DNA of 64,000 nucleotides from Colwellia chukchiensis. GTDB lineage: Bacteria; Pseudomonadota; Gammaproteobacteria; Enterobacterales; Alteromonadaceae. Below the pieces are notes generated by a model. It made no database searches, was not told the origin of the DNA, and saw only the letters and a program-made list of their open reading frames with translations. Below are positions 8,566 to 17,808 of the stretch, piece after piece; the first letter of the stretch is position 1, and every line of letters begins with the position of its first letter. Position numbers and translations under genes: made by a program. The DNA is taken from contig NZ_NBOC01000001.1 of NCBI RefSeq assembly GCF_002104455.1, positions 372,001 to 436,000 of the forward strand. The letters run 5' to 3'.

Positions 8566-9630
8566 ATGAAAACACTTATTAACAAAACTCGTCTTAACAA
8601 AATAATACTACCGACATCAACAGCAGGCAGTTTACCTAAGCCGTCTTGGCTTGCACAACCTGAAGCGCTATGGTCACCTTGGAAATTGCAAGGTGATGAA
8701 TTAATTGACGGTAAATACGATGCGCTGCGTGTGTCATTGCAAGAGCAACAACAAGCAGGCATTGATATTGTAAGTGATGGTGAGCAAACACGGCAACATT
8801 TTGTCACGACCTTTATTGAGCACCTGAACGGCGTTGACTTTGAGCAGCGTAAAACCGTTAAAATTCGTGATCGCTATGAGGCCAGCGTGCCTACTGTGGT
8901 TGGTGCTGTTTCTCGACCAACGTCGGTTTTTGTTGAAGATGCCAAACTTTTACGCCAGCAAACTAGTCAGCCGATTAAATGGGCTCTGCCAGGTCCCATG
9001 ACGATGATAGATACACTTTATGATGACCATTATCACAGCCGCGAAAAGCTCGCTTGGGAATTTGCCAAAATCCTAAATCAAGAAGCCAAAGAATTAGCGG
9101 CCGCAGGGGTTGATATTATCCAGTTTGATGAGCCAGCCTTTAATGTATTTTTTGATGAGGTTAATGACTGGGGCATTGCTTGTTTAGAAAGAGCCATTGA
9201 AGGACTTAGCTGTGAAACGGCTGTACATATTTGCTATGGCTACGGCATCAAAGCCAACACAGATTGGAAGAAAACCTTAGGAACACAGTGGCGACAATAT
9301 GAAGCAGTGTTTCCCAAACTGCAAAAATCTACTATCGATATTATCTCGCTAGAATGCCATAACTCTCATGTGCCAATTGAGCTACTTGAACTAATTCGTG
9401 GTAAAAAGGTGATGGTAGGTGCCATAGATGTTGCAACCCATATCATTGAAGCACCAGAGGACGTCGCCCAAACCCTACGCGAAGCGCTCAAGTATGTTGA
9501 TGCCGACAAGCTCTATCCTTGTACCAACTGCGGCATGGCCCCTTTACCGCGTCATGTTGCGAGGGGAAAGCTAAATGCCTTAAGCGCCGGTGCAGATATT
9601 GTTCGAAGAGAGCTCGCCATTAACAACTAG
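8566..9630 (+). CDS. mesD: MesD, folate-independent core methionine synthase
   Basis: Corresponds to the C-terminal catalytic barrel of cobalamin-independent methionine synthase (MetE), without the N-terminal folate-binding domain. The 354-residue length and the adjacent mesX place it in the MesD type. Zinc-site residues are visible: H221 and C223 in HICYGYG, E263 in SLECHNSH and C322 in TNCGMAPLPR. The likely reaction is methylation of homocysteine to methionine with a donor other than 5-methyltetrahydrofolate. It is transcribed with mesX. Many databases would label it simply a methionine synthase II (cobalamin-independent). Confidence 0.88.
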   Translation: MKTLINKTRLNKIILPTSTAGSLPKPSWLAQPEALWSPWKLQGDELIDGKYDALRVSLQEQQQAGIDIVSDGEQTRQHFVTTFIEHLNGVDFEQRKTVKIRDRYEASVPTVVGAVSRPTSVFVEDAKLLRQQTSQPIKWALPGPMTMIDTLYDDHYHSREKLAWEFAKILNQEAKELAAAGVDIIQFDEPAFNVFFDEVNDWGIACLERAIEGLSCETAVHICYGYGIKANTDWKKTLGTQWRQYEAVFPKLQKSTIDIISLECHNSHVPIELLELIRGKKVMVGAIDVATHIIEAPEDVAQTLREALKYVDADKLYPCTNCGMAPLPRHVARGKLNALSAGADIVRRELAINN

Positions 9631-9827
9631 CTAATATAATAATGTTGAGTCGGTTTACGTTGCGGCAATAGGATTTAACGCCTATTACCCAACGGGTAGC
9701 CTTAACTGAAAGCTAAAAGCTTAAAGAGAATGAGCATAGCCGTTACCGTTCCACAAGAACAGGCGTAAGGCCTTTGTTATGCTTAAACGTAGAAACAAAA
9801 TTAGAAACAAAAGAGCAGTAGCCGTTA

Positions 9828-10658
9828 ATGAATACTATTGAATTTATAGCAAATAATATCTCTAGCTTTTTTGCCTTGCTTGCCACAGGTGTATTTGCAG
9901 GCATTTTAGCTGGCTTGTTAGGCGTAGGCGGCGGTATCGTTATCGTACCAGTGCTATTTTTTTTGTTCCAGAGCTTTGGTGTATCGCCAGAATCTGCGAT
10001 GCTTGTGGCGACAGCAACTTCACTAGCTACCATAGTACCAACGTCTATGAGTTCAATTCGTTCTCATCACCAAAAAGATAATGTCGATTTTGATCTGCTC
10101 AAGAGTTGGGCGCTGTTTATTCTGATAGGGGTATTGCTTGGTAGTTGGTTAGTGACTCGCATTGAAGGCACTATGCTTACTATGTTATTTGGCGTGATAG
10201 CGGTATTATCGGCACTAAACATGCTGCTTAGAACGGGAAAGCCAGCTCTGTATCAAAAACTGCCTGAGACGGCGGGACAAACAGTGATGGGCACATCCAT
10301 TGGCTTTTTCAGTGCAATGGTAGGGATCGGCGGGGGCACTATCTCGGTGCCACTACTCACCTTATATAACTATCCAGCTCACAAGGCCATTGGCACGGCT
10401 GCAGCGATAGGGTTAATCATTTCGTTGCCAGGTGCGCTAACAATGTTAACTTTAGGTCAGACACCAATCGATGCTCCAGCGGGTACTTTTGGCTTGGTTA
10501 ATCTATTTAGTTTTATTTTTATTGTACCGCTAACGGTATTATTCGCCCCCGTTGGGGCATCGCTGGCAGCAAAACTCGATGTGATAAAACTGAAAAAACT
10601 TTTTGCCTTGGTCCTACTTTTTACTGGTTTACGCATGCTGGCACAATGCTTACTTTAG
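9828..10658 (+). CDS. TauE/SafE-family sulfite or sulfur-anion exporter
   Basis: Inner-membrane protein of 276 residues, about eight hydrophobic segments, family TSUP (TauE/SafE/YfcA). Two internal halves each carry the glycine signature: GVGGGIVIVPVLF (32-44) and GIGGGTISVPLLT (166-178). The family moves sulfite, sulfoacetate or related anions across the inner membrane. It lies between mesXD and metR, all in the same direction, so a link to sulfur amino acid metabolism is reasonable but unproven. No MetR-like site was seen directly upstream; the 197-base gap after mesD shows no strong terminator. Confidence 0.85.
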   Translation: MNTIEFIANNISSFFALLATGVFAGILAGLLGVGGGIVIVPVLFFLFQSFGVSPESAMLVATATSLATIVPTSMSSIRSHHQKDNVDFDLLKSWALFILIGVLLGSWLVTRIEGTMLTMLFGVIAVLSALNMLLRTGKPALYQKLPETAGQTVMGTSIGFFSAMVGIGGGTISVPLLTLYNYPAHKAIGTAAAIGLIISLPGALTMLTLGQTPIDAPAGTFGLVNLFSFIFIVPLTVLFAPVGASLAAKLDVIKLKKLFALVLLFTGLRMLAQCLL

Positions 10659-10832
10659 GTCTATTGCCGTTGTTAGTGCAGTTATTACGCTCAATTCAAC
10701 GGGTAATGGTCACCTCCTTTAGTTAGCTCTTTATGCTAATCAACAGCGAGAATTATTCCCACTCGTTCGCTCTGGAATAAAACAAGCAAAGCTATTGCTG
10801 TCATTATTTATCTCTATTCTCATGGTAAATAA

Positions 10833-10860
10833 TTGGTTTGATGAATAAAAATGATATAAT
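10833..10860 (+). promoter_or_regulatory. Probable promoter of metR
   Basis: TTGGTT (10833-10838) and a perfect TATAAT (10855-10860) are 16 bases apart. Transcription would start near 10867, just before the MetR operator at 10871. Confidence 0.6.
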
Positions 10861-10870
10861 TTTCTCAATC

Positions 10871-10887
10871 GATGAATATAGTTCATC
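10871..10887. promoter_or_regulatory. MetR operator at metR
   Basis: GATGAA and TTCATC form a perfect 6-bp inverted repeat around TATAG. It contains a perfect match to the MetR consensus TGAA-N5-TTCA (10873-10885). Lying just after the predicted transcription start, it would suit repression of metR by its own product. Confidence 0.7.
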
Positions 10888-10913
10888 ATAAAGCCAAAGC
10901 TAGGAGTTAATAG

Positions 10914-11798
10914 ATGTTAGAGAGGAGCCATTTAGAAATACTAACCGCAATAAAAGTACATGGAACGCTTACCAAAGCGGCAGACTCATTACACTTATCC
11001 CAATCTGCGTTAAGTCACAGTATCAAAAAATTAGAAGGCCAAGTTGCTACGCCGATATGGAAAAAAGACGGTCGGGGCCTTCGTCTTACCGCCGCTGGAG
11101 CGCGCATTCAAGCGCTTGCTAATAGAGTTTTGCCTCAGTTTTTGCACACGGAATTATTACTGAAGCAGATTGCCAAAGGTGAAATGGGATCGCTACGCAT
11201 TGGCATGGAGTGTCATCCTTGTTATCAATGGCTACTTAGAGTGATTCAGCCTTATTTAAAGCAGTGGCCAGACATTGATATGGACGTGAAGCAGGAGTTC
11301 CAGTTTGGCGCTTTAGGAGCATTACTTAGCTATGAAATAGATGTACTTATTACACCAGATCCGCTCTTTAAGCCTAAAATAGACTATATCCCCGTTTTTG
11401 ACTATGAGCATAGATTGGTTGTTTCCGCGTCTCATCAACTGGCCAAGCAAAATTTTGTCTTACCTGAACAACTCAACGAAGAAGTGTTGTTTAGTTATCC
11501 CGTTGAGCCACTAAGACTCGATATTTTTAGTCAATTTCTTAATCCTGCAAAGTGCTCAGTAAAGCAACACAAATATATAGAAACTACTGAGATCATGTTG
11601 CAGATGGTCGCCGCAGGTCGAGGCGTGTGTGCTTTGCCAGGTTGGTTAGTCGATGAATACGCCAAATCAATGCCGATCAAGAGTATTCGTTTTGGAAAAC
11701 AAGGTATTGGTAAGCAGATCTTTGTCGGTATTCGCAAGGACGAACAAAATATCGACTACTTAAACGATTTTATTGCGCAAGCTAAAAAGACAAAATGA
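10914..11798 (+). CDS. metR: LysR-family regulator of methionine genes, MetR
   Basis: A 294-residue LysR-type activator with an N-terminal winged helix-turn-helix (about 1-60, including TLTKAADSLHLSQSALSHSI) and a C-terminal substrate-binding domain. It resembles MetR specifically rather than a generic LysR: RIGMECHPCYQWL, VFDYEHRLVVSASHQLA and SYPVEPLRLDIFSQFL align with conserved E. coli MetR segments. MetR uses homocysteine as co-inducer and activates methionine synthase genes. Here it probably activates mesXD and represses itself through the site at 10871. AGGAG lies before the ATG. Confidence 0.87.
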   Translation: MLERSHLEILTAIKVHGTLTKAADSLHLSQSALSHSIKKLEGQVATPIWKKDGRGLRLTAAGARIQALANRVLPQFLHTELLLKQIAKGEMGSLRIGMECHPCYQWLLRVIQPYLKQWPDIDMDVKQEFQFGALGALLSYEIDVLITPDPLFKPKIDYIPVFDYEHRLVVSASHQLAKQNFVLPEQLNEEVLFSYPVEPLRLDIFSQFLNPAKCSVKQHKYIETTEIMLQMVAAGRGVCALPGWLVDEYAKSMPIKSIRFGKQGIGKQIFVGIRKDEQNIDYLNDFIAQAKKTK

Positions 11799-11936
11799 TC
11801 GATGAACCTTGCTTTAGGGGAGTGCCGCATAAAATTAAACGCTGGCGATAGCATTAAGGGCCAACGTGCCGCTAATCTGCTGACAGTCTCTTGAATACAG
11901 ATAACGCCATTGTAAGGTTTTTTGTTGACGGCAATT

Positions 11937-12035
11937 ATGAACTTTGAGCAGCCCGATAATACTAGTGTTAGTGGCTATAGTGTTAGTGGCCATAGTATTA
12001 GTGGATATAGTGTTCGCGGATATAGTTACGAGTGA
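11937..12035 (+). CDS. Possible 32-residue pentapeptide-repeat microprotein
   Basis: An ATG-initiated frame encodes 32 residues. Its core is a five-residue repeat: SVSGY, SVSGH, SISGY, SVRGY. It comes from four copies of a 15-bp DNA unit. No convincing Shine-Dalgarno precedes the ATG, so translation is uncertain. The product resembles no family known to me. The array may simply be a small tandem repeat whose unit happens to be a multiple of three. Confidence 0.25.
   Translation: MNFEQPDNTSVSGYSVSGHSISGYSVRGYSYE
11962..12021. repeat. 15-bp tandem repeat, four units
   Basis: Units begin at 11962, 11977, 11992 and 12007, with consensus ATAGTGTTAGTGGCY. Units 1 and 2 are nearly identical; units 3 and 4 diverge by a few bases. 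It lies in the 422-base gap between metR and suhB, otherwise without recognisable features up to the suhB terminator. Confidence 0.8.
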
Positions 12036-12177
12036 GTGTTAACCTGAACTAAAATCTGTGATACGTTTCGTTCATAAGATCTTAATTAACGAGGAACTTA
12101 TAGCTATTACAACAGCTTATAAGTGAAAGTTTTCTTTAACGCTTTTTTGACACTAGCTCAGTGGATATGACAAGCAC

Positions 12178-12202
12178 AAAAAAAGCGCCAACTGGCGCTT
12201 TT
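12178..12202 (-). terminator. Intrinsic terminator of suhB
   Basis: AAAAGCGCCA (12181-12190) and TGGCGCTTTT (12193-12202) form a perfect palindrome. On the minus strand the stem runs into a T tract. Confidence 0.88.
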
Positions 12203-12220
12203 AATTTTCGTAATTAGGCA

Positions 12221-13024
12221 CTACTTACTTAACGCTTCACCTAAATGTGGACGAATATCTTTCAATATTTCTTTTGCTAAGCGTGGGCTACTGGCAACGA
12301 TATTTCCTGAATTGTTGTGGTTATGACCACCAACAAAGTCTGTCACTAAACCACCTGCTTCGATAACCATAAGTTCACCGGCAGCGGTATCCCAAGGTTT
12401 TAAGCCAATTTCAAAGTAGCCGTCAACACGACCAGCCGCTACATAGGCTAAATCTAATGCTGCTGAGCCTGCGCGACGCATATCTGATGTTTTACCAAAC
12501 AGGGTTTTGAACATTTCTAAATAGGCATTGGTGTGCTGTTTATGTTTAAATGGAAAACCAGTCGCTAAAACTGCACCATTGAGCTCTTTTGACTGCTTAA
12601 CACGGATACGAAAGCCGTTTAATTGTGCGCCTTTACCACGACTTGCTGTAAATAGCTCGCCACGGATCGGGTCATAAATCACCGCTTGATCTAATTTGCC
12701 TTTTACTTTTAAAGCAATGGATACGGCAAAGTGTGGAATGCCCTTAACAAAGTTAGTAGTGCCATCGAGTGGATCTATGACCCATTGATAGTCACTGTCT
12801 TTACCTTCAATAAGGCCGCACTCTTCACCTATGATGGTGTGATTTGGGTAAGATTTTTGAATGGTTTCAACAATAGCAAGTTCTGCACTTATATCAACAT
12901 TGGTAACAAAATCGTTAGTACCCTTAGATTCAATTTCAATTTTATCTAGTTGTTCAAAAGCGCGCAGAATTACTTTGCCCGCAGCACGCGCAGAGCGCAC
13001 AGCAATATTTAGCATCGGATGCAT
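12221..13024 (-). CDS. suhB: Inositol-1-monophosphatase family protein SuhB
   Basis: Mg2+-dependent phosphatase of 267 residues. In E. coli the protein also acts in the rRNA antitermination complex. The metal-binding motifs are present: GEECG (66-70) and DPLDGTTNF (84-92), followed by the WDTAAGELMVIEAGG motif near residue 217. It is divergent from trmJ, the same arrangement as upstream of iscR in many gammaproteobacteria. The ATG at 13024 is used; MLNIAV three codons later is an alternative start. Confidence 0.94.
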   Translation of the reverse strand: MHPMLNIAVRSARAAGKVILRAFEQLDKIEIESKGTNDFVTNVDISAELAIVETIQKSYPNHTIIGEECGLIEGKDSDYQWVIDPLDGTTNFVKGIPHFAVSIALKVKGKLDQAVIYDPIRGELFTASRGKGAQLNGFRIRVKQSKELNGAVLATGFPFKHKQHTNAYLEMFKTLFGKTSDMRRAGSAALDLAYVAAGRVDGYFEIGLKPWDTAAGELMVIEAGGLVTDFVGGHNHNNSGNIVASSPRLAKEILKDIRPHLGEALSK

Positions 13025-13425
13025 TATCGACTACCCTATATGTTGTAAAATGTCAGAAACAGCTATGTAAAAGAACGAGTTAACTCTAAAAGCAGCCATC
13101 AAAGCTAGGCCCCTAAAATTAAGCGCGCAAATTATAGCAAAGTTCATAACTATTTGCGACCTTGTTATTGAATCAATCTCAGGTTATTTTCCTGCTAATG
13201 ATAAGTTATAGACTAGCCGATACTGTTTTGCCGTATTTCTTGCCCTTATAAGCAAAAGACCTAATCCAGATTGATAAACACTATAAAACTAATATAAAAG
13301 TGATGCTTTTTTCTCAGCACAAGGATAATGTTCTGTGTTAATATTATCGACAATTTTAGCCATCTAGATAGGCAGCAAGGTATAAATATGCCCATTGTTG
13401 TTTAACAAATAAACAAGTGAATATA
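13025..13425. other. suhB-trmJ divergent intergenic region
   Basis: A 401-base region holding the presumed divergent promoters of suhB and trmJ. An AT-rich block with several possible -10 elements is visible (for example AATATTAT near 13340), but no single promoter or operator can be assigned with confidence. No gene is supported. Confidence 0.5.
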
Positions 13426-14184
13426 ATGTCAGATTCTTTATTAAATAAGGTGCGTATTGTTCTCGTTAATACTTCCGACTGTCGCAACATCGGCTCTGCC
13501 GCACGAGCCATGAAAACCATGGGCTTAACTGAGCTTACCTTAGTTGACCCGATAGAAATGCCAAATGGCCAAGCACAGGCGCTAGCCGCTGGTGCAACTG
13601 ATGTATTGCAAAATGCTAAAGTCGTTGCCACCTTAGAAGAAGCCATTAGTGACTGTGGTTTAGTGGTGGGCACGAGTGCTCGTTCGCGCACTTTGCCCTG
13701 GCCAATGCTTGAGCCTAGAGCTTGTGGTGAAAAATTGATTGCCGAAGCACAAGAATACCCAGTGGCTTTAGTTTTTGGTCGAGAAAGCAGTGGCTTAAGT
13801 AATGATGAGCTGCAATTGTGCCATTTTCACGTGCAAATACCTGCTAACCCAGAATATAGCTCATTGAACTTAGCTATGGCAGTACAAACCTTAAGCTACG
13901 AAGTACGCACTAGTTTCTTGGCTCATCAGCAACAAGCGTTTGTAAAAGACAGTGAAGAGTATCCTGTGGTTGATGAAACCGAGCGATTCTATCAGCATTT
14001 TGAAGCTGCATTAAAGGCAACCGGCTTTATCGTGCCTAGTCACCCAGGTTTAGTGATGACAAAGCTACGTCGACTATTTAATCGTGCAAGACCTGATGTT
14101 AAAGAGCTGAAGATGATGCGCGGCATATTAGCCTCGGTAGAACGGGCAGCGAAAGCATCACGCGCAGATGAACAAATAGATTAA
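13426..14184 (+). CDS. trmJ: tRNA (cytidine/uridine-2'-O-)-methyltransferase TrmJ
   Basis: SPOUT-family methyltransferase that 2'-O-methylates position 32 of certain tRNAs. The 252-residue protein has the N-terminal [20 protein letters not shown] motif and ends the knotted SAM-binding region with [14 protein letters not shown] and [14 protein letters not shown], all typical of TrmJ. The ATG at 13426 is chosen over a GTG three codons upstream. It lies immediately upstream of cysE and the isc operon, the same order as in other gammaproteobacteria. Confidence 0.93.
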   Translation: MSDSLLNKVRIVLVNTSDCRNIGSAARAMKTMGLTELTLVDPIEMPNGQAQALAAGATDVLQNAKVVATLEEAISDCGLVVGTSARSRTLPWPMLEPRACGEKLIAEAQEYPVALVFGRESSGLSNDELQLCHFHVQIPANPEYSSLNLAMAVQTLSYEVRTSFLAHQQQAFVKDSEEYPVVDETERFYQHFEAALKATGFIVPSHPGLVMTKLRRLFNRARPDVKELKMMRGILASVERAAKASRADEQID

Positions 14185-14257
14185 TTAAAGTAGACGGTGG
14201 ATTAGGTAGTGAGTGAGCTTTACTGCGGCTATAGCACCAAGAATGAAGGAAAGTGGT

Positions 14258-15067
14258 ATGTTTGACCGCATGAAAGAAGACATCAATAGTGTATTTGACC
14301 GTGATCCAGCAGCGCGCAATGTGTTTGAGGTATTGACTAACTACCCCGGATTACATGCGGTTTGGTTTCATCGATTGAGCCATAAATTATGGCAATGCAA
14401 TTGGAAGTGGTTGGCGCGCAGTCTATCAACATTTTCCCGTTGGCTAACTGGTATTGAGATCCATCCTGGCGCCACTATTGGTCGACGATTTTTCATTGAT
14501 CATGGCATGGGCGTTGTGATTGGTGGTACGGCAGAAATTGGCGATGATGTCACCTTGTATCAAGGGGTAACATTAGGTGGAACCAGTTGGAAAGAAGGCA
14601 AACGACACCCTACGCTGATGAATAACGTGGTTGTGGGTGCTGGTGCTAAAATATTAGGTCCTATCACCATAGGTAAACACGGTAAAGTTGGCTCAAATTC
14701 TGTCGTAGTGAAAGACGTGCCAGAGCACGCCACGGCGGTTGGGATTCCTGGGCGTATCGTTAACCCCAATAAAAATAACGGCGCGGCCGAAAAACGTGAG
14801 CAAGCGGCGAAAAAGTATGGCTTTGATGCATACGCGGTTGCCGTCGACAATCCTGATCCGGTGGCAAAAGCCATTGGCCGTTTACTTGATCATATGCACC
14901 TAATGGATGATAAGGTGAGCGATTTATGTCGCGAAGTAAATCAATTAGGTGGAGAGGTTTGTCAAGAAGCGCTACCTGAGCTTAGTGTTGGTGAATTTGA
15001 CGAAGATGAGAAAGCCGCGGCAAAACGTCGAGAAAGCGCAGCAGAGTCGTTTGACCCAACCATCTAA
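14258..15067 (+). CDS. cysE: Serine O-acetyltransferase
   Basis: Makes O-acetylserine from serine and acetyl-CoA, the first step of cysteine synthesis. The 269-residue protein has the short-form layout often found beside isc genes: an N-terminal helical region, then a left-handed beta-helix of hexapeptide repeats ([42 protein letters not shown]), and an acidic C-terminal extension. The ATG at 14258 is preferred because AAGGA lies seven bases upstream and MFDRMKEDI is a family-like start; an in-frame GTG at 14213 is less likely. The product feeds cysteine to IscS. Confidence 0.92.
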   Translation: MFDRMKEDINSVFDRDPAARNVFEVLTNYPGLHAVWFHRLSHKLWQCNWKWLARSLSTFSRWLTGIEIHPGATIGRRFFIDHGMGVVIGGTAEIGDDVTLYQGVTLGGTSWKEGKRHPTLMNNVVVGAGAKILGPITIGKHGKVGSNSVVVKDVPEHATAVGIPGRIVNPNKNNGAAEKREQAAKKYGFDAYAVAVDNPDPVAKAIGRLLDHMHLMDDKVSDLCREVNQLGGEVCQEALPELSVGEFDEDEKAAAKRRESAAESFDPTI

Positions 15068-15120
15068 AGTATGAGCAAAAGCTTTTACAACGACCAAGCT
15101 GAACTGAGCTGTTTTTTTTA

Positions 15121-15152
15121 AACGCACTATTTTTGCAAGCTAATAGTGCGTT
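15121..15152. terminator. Hairpin after cysE
   Basis: AACGCACTATT (15121-15131) pairs perfectly with AATAGTGCGTT (15142-15152). No T tract follows, so it may be an mRNA 3'-end hairpin or a weak terminator. Confidence 0.4.
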
Positions 15153-15204
15153 ATCTACACCTTAATTTTGCCTTTTTATTGACTAATTTCTAATCCCGCG
15201 TAAA

Positions 15205-15229
15205 ATACCTGAGTAAATCACTCGGGTAT
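15205..15229. promoter_or_regulatory. IscR type 1 operator, upstream copy
   Basis: A 25-bp imperfect palindrome runs from ATACCTGAGT to ACTCGGGTAT. It fits the type 1 IscR consensus at nearly every position. It lies just upstream of the iscR promoter -35. Confidence 0.8.
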
Positions 15230-15254
15230 TTAGTTGACTATTTTATAAGGATAT
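15230..15254. promoter_or_regulatory. Second IscR-like site over the -35
   Basis: A weaker 25-bp match abuts the first site exactly. It has GTTGACTATTT in the left half and GGATAT in the right half, and it overlaps the -35 TTGACT. Together the two sites resemble the tandem IscR sites at the E. coli iscR promoter. Confidence 0.5.
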
Positions 15255-15261
15255 GTAAAAT
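15234..15261 (+). promoter_or_regulatory. Promoter of the isc operon
   Basis: TTGACT (15234-15239) and TAAAAT (15256-15261) are separated by 16 bases, with transcription expected near 15268. Confidence 0.75.
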
Positions 15262-15288
15262 TGCGCAGCAAATTGATAGGGGTATTAA

Positions 15289-15798
15289 ATGAAACTGACG
15301 TCTAAGGGCCGATATGCTGTAACAGCTATGCTGGATGTAGCCATTCATGCGGCAACAGGGCCTGTTCCTTTGGCGGACATTTCCGAGCGACAAGGTATCT
15401 CCTTATCTTATTTGGAGCAGCTTTTTTCACGGCTGAGAAAATATGGCTTGGTCAATAGTGTTCGCGGTCCCGGTGGTGGTTATCGCTTGGGTAAATGTTC
15501 AGCTCAAATTGCCGTGGCCGATGTTATAAATGCGGTTGATGAAACCATTAATGCCACCAAGTGTGGTGGTAAGGGTAACTGTCAAGACGGTCAACAATGT
15601 TTAACGCATTATTTGTGGTCGGATTTAAGCGATAGAATCGAAGACTTTTTAAAAAGCATTTCTCTTGCTGAGCTCGTCGAGCAGCGGAATGTCAAAATAG
15701 TGTCTCAGCGACAAGATGAAGCCAGTGCTAAAGCACGCAAAGCGCCTTCGCTAGAGACATTGATTACCACCCAAAACATAATGAATGACTGGCATTAG
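15289..15798 (+). CDS. iscR: Fe-S cluster-sensing regulator IscR
   Basis: Rrf2-family repressor that uses a [2Fe-2S] cluster to sense Fe-S status and controls the isc operon. The 169-residue protein has an N-terminal winged helix-turn-helix, the GPGGGYRLG wing (60-68), and the three cluster cysteines C92, C98 and C104 with H107, all at the same positions as in E. coli IscR. It heads the isc operon and is probably autoregulated through the operators at 15205-15254. iscS starts 28 bases after it. Confidence 0.97.
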   Translation: MKLTSKGRYAVTAMLDVAIHAATGPVPLADISERQGISLSYLEQLFSRLRKYGLVNSVRGPGGGYRLGKCSAQIAVADVINAVDETINATKCGGKGNCQDGQQCLTHYLWSDLSDRIEDFLKSISLAELVEQRNVKIVSQRQDEASAKARKAPSLETLITTQNIMNDWH

Positions 15799-15826
15799 TT
15801 GCCGTTCAACTGGAGATTATTAAGCC

Positions 15827-17041
15827 ATGAAGCTTCCAATTTATTTTGATTATTCAGCAACAACACCTGTAGACAAACGTGTCGCTGAAAAAATGATGCA
15901 ATATATGACCACCGACGGTTTTTATGGTAACCCAGCATCACGCTCACACAAATTTGGCTGGCAAGCAGAAGAAGCGGTAGATATCGCGCGTAACCAAGTT
16001 GCTGATCTGATCAACGCCGATCCGCGTGAAATCGTCATCACCTCAGGTGCCACTGAATCAAACAACTTAGCAATTAAAGGTGCGGCCAAGTTTTACAGTA
16101 AAAAAGGTAAGCACATTATTACCTGTAAAACCGAGCATAAAGCCGTGCTAGATACTTGTCGCGAGTTAGAGCGTCAAGGCTTTGAAGTGACTTACCTCGA
16201 CCCAGAAAGCAACGGTTTAATTGATTTAAACAAATTAAACGATGCCATTCGAGAAGACACAGTGCTAGTAAGTATTATGCACGTTAACAATGAAATTGGT
16301 GTAATTCAGGATATCGCTGAAATTGGCGAAATGTGTCGTGCTCGTAAAATTATCTTCCATGTTGATGCTGCGCAAAGTGCCGGTAAAATCAACATTGATT
16401 TACAGCATTTAAAAGTCGATTTAATGTCGTTTTCAGCTCATAAAATCTACGGACCAAAAGGTATTGGCGCCTTGTACGTTCGCCGTAAGCCGCGTATTCG
16501 CCTTGAAGCGCAGATGCACGGCGGCGGTCATGAGCGCGGTATGCGCAGTGGCACCTTGGCAACCCATCAAATCGTAGGTATGGGTGAAGCCTTTAGAATC
16601 GCCAAAGAAGAATTAGCGCAAGACGAAGTACACGTTACGAAAATGCGTGATCGTTTATGGGCGGGCTTAAGCGACATGGAGCAAGTATTTGTTAACGGTG
16701 ACTTTGATAAACGTTACCCAGGTAACTTAAACGTAAGCTTCAACTTTGTTGAAGGTGAATCGTTAATTATGGCGTTAAAAGACTTAGCAGTATCGTCGGG
16801 CTCTGCCTGTACATCGGCAAGTTTAGAGCCATCGTATGTGCTACGCGCACTCGGCTTAAACGATGAGATGGCACATAGCTCGATTCGTTTTAGCTTTGGT
16901 CGTTTTACCACAGAAGCAGAAATAGACTACGCCATTGACCTAATTAAAAAGGCCATTGGTCATTTACGAGACATGTCACCGCTTTGGGAAATGTACAAAG
17001 ACGGTATCGATTTAGACTCAATTGAGTGGGCTGCACACTAG
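15827..17041 (+). CDS. iscS: Cysteine desulfurase IscS
   Basis: PLP enzyme that takes sulfur from cysteine and passes it as persulfide to IscU, and in other bacteria also to TusA, ThiI and others. The 404-residue length equals E. coli IscS. The PLP lysine is K206 in [12 protein letters not shown], and the persulfide cysteine is C328 in [14 protein letters not shown] on the mobile loop. It lies between iscR and iscU in the operon. Confidence 0.97.
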   Translation: MKLPIYFDYSATTPVDKRVAEKMMQYMTTDGFYGNPASRSHKFGWQAEEAVDIARNQVADLINADPREIVITSGATESNNLAIKGAAKFYSKKGKHIITCKTEHKAVLDTCRELERQGFEVTYLDPESNGLIDLNKLNDAIREDTVLVSIMHVNNEIGVIQDIAEIGEMCRARKIIFHVDAAQSAGKINIDLQHLKVDLMSFSAHKIYGPKGIGALYVRRKPRIRLEAQMHGGGHERGMRSGTLATHQIVGMGEAFRIAKEELAQDEVHVTKMRDRLWAGLSDMEQVFVNGDFDKRYPGNLNVSFNFVEGESLIMALKDLAVSSGSACTSASLEPSYVLRALGLNDEMAHSSIRFSFGRFTTEAEIDYAIDLIKKAIGHLRDMSPLWEMYKDGIDLDSIEWAAH

Positions 17042-17059
17042 CACACGAGGAGAAATATT

Positions 17060-17443
17060 ATGGCTTATAGCGAAAAAGTAATCGACCATTATGAAAACCC
17101 ACGCAACGTTGGTTCATTAAATAAAGACGATCCACAAGTTGCAACAGGTATGGTGGGTGCACCGGCTTGTGGCGACGTAATGAAATTACAACTGAAAATT
17201 TCAGACGACGGCATTATCGAAGATGCAAAGTTTAAAACTTACGGTTGTGGCTCAGCTATTGCCTCAAGCTCATTAGTAACTGAATGGGTTAAAGGTAAGT
17301 CGATTGATGAAGCAGGTGAAATAAAAAACACTGCCATCGCCGAAGAGCTAGCGTTACCACCAGTAAAAATTCACTGTTCAATTTTAGCCGAAGACGCGAT
17401 CAAAGCGGCAATTGAAGATTACCGCAGCAAACACAAAAGTTAA
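17060..17443 (+). CDS. iscU: Fe-S cluster scaffold IscU
   Basis: Scaffold on which [2Fe-2S] clusters are built from IscS sulfur and iron. The 127-residue protein has the three ligand cysteines C37, C63 and C106. It also has the LPPVK motif (99-103), which is recognised by the chaperone HscA. AGGAG precedes the ATG. It sits 18 bases after iscS and 14 before iscA. Confidence 0.97.
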   Translation: MAYSEKVIDHYENPRNVGSLNKDDPQVATGMVGAPACGDVMKLQLKISDDGIIEDAKFKTYGCGSAIASSSLVTEWVKGKSIDEAGEIKNTAIAEELALPPVKIHCSILAEDAIKAAIEDYRSKHKS

Positions 17444-17457
17444 GCTGGAGACGAACT

Positions 17458-17781
17458 ATGAGTGTAACGATGACGCCTGCCGCGACTGCCAGGGTAAAAT
17501 CGTTTATTGAAAACCGAGGCAAGGGCCTTGGTTTGCGATTAGGTATTAAAACCACTGGTTGTTCAGGCTTGGCGTATGTACTTGAATTTGTTGATGAACT
17601 CAATGAAGACGATACTATGTTTTCGATTAATGATGTGAACATTATTATTGATGGCAAAAGTTTAGTGTATCTAGATGGTATTGAATTGGACTTTGTCAAA
17701 GAAGGTTTGAACGAAGGCTTCAAATTCACCAACCCTAACGCAAAAGGCGAGTGTGGGTGTGGTGAAAGTTTTAATGTTTAG
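17458..17781 (+). CDS. iscA: A-type Fe-S carrier IscA
   Basis: A-type carrier thought to receive clusters from IscU and deliver them to apo-proteins. The 107-residue protein has the three conserved cysteines C35 (TTGCSGLAY), C99 and C101 (GECGCGESF). The operon position, between iscU and hscB, is the standard one. Confidence 0.96.
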   Translation: MSVTMTPAATARVKSFIENRGKGLGLRLGIKTTGCSGLAYVLEFVDELNEDDTMFSINDVNIIIDGKSLVYLDGIELDFVKEGLNEGFKFTNPNAKGECGCGESFNV

Positions 17782-17808
17782 TCATGGCGTAACCCCAGTG
17801 GAGTTGGT

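Noticed and set aside
11962-12021. CRISPR-like array
   Set aside because: Units are contiguous with no spacers and only 15 bp long.
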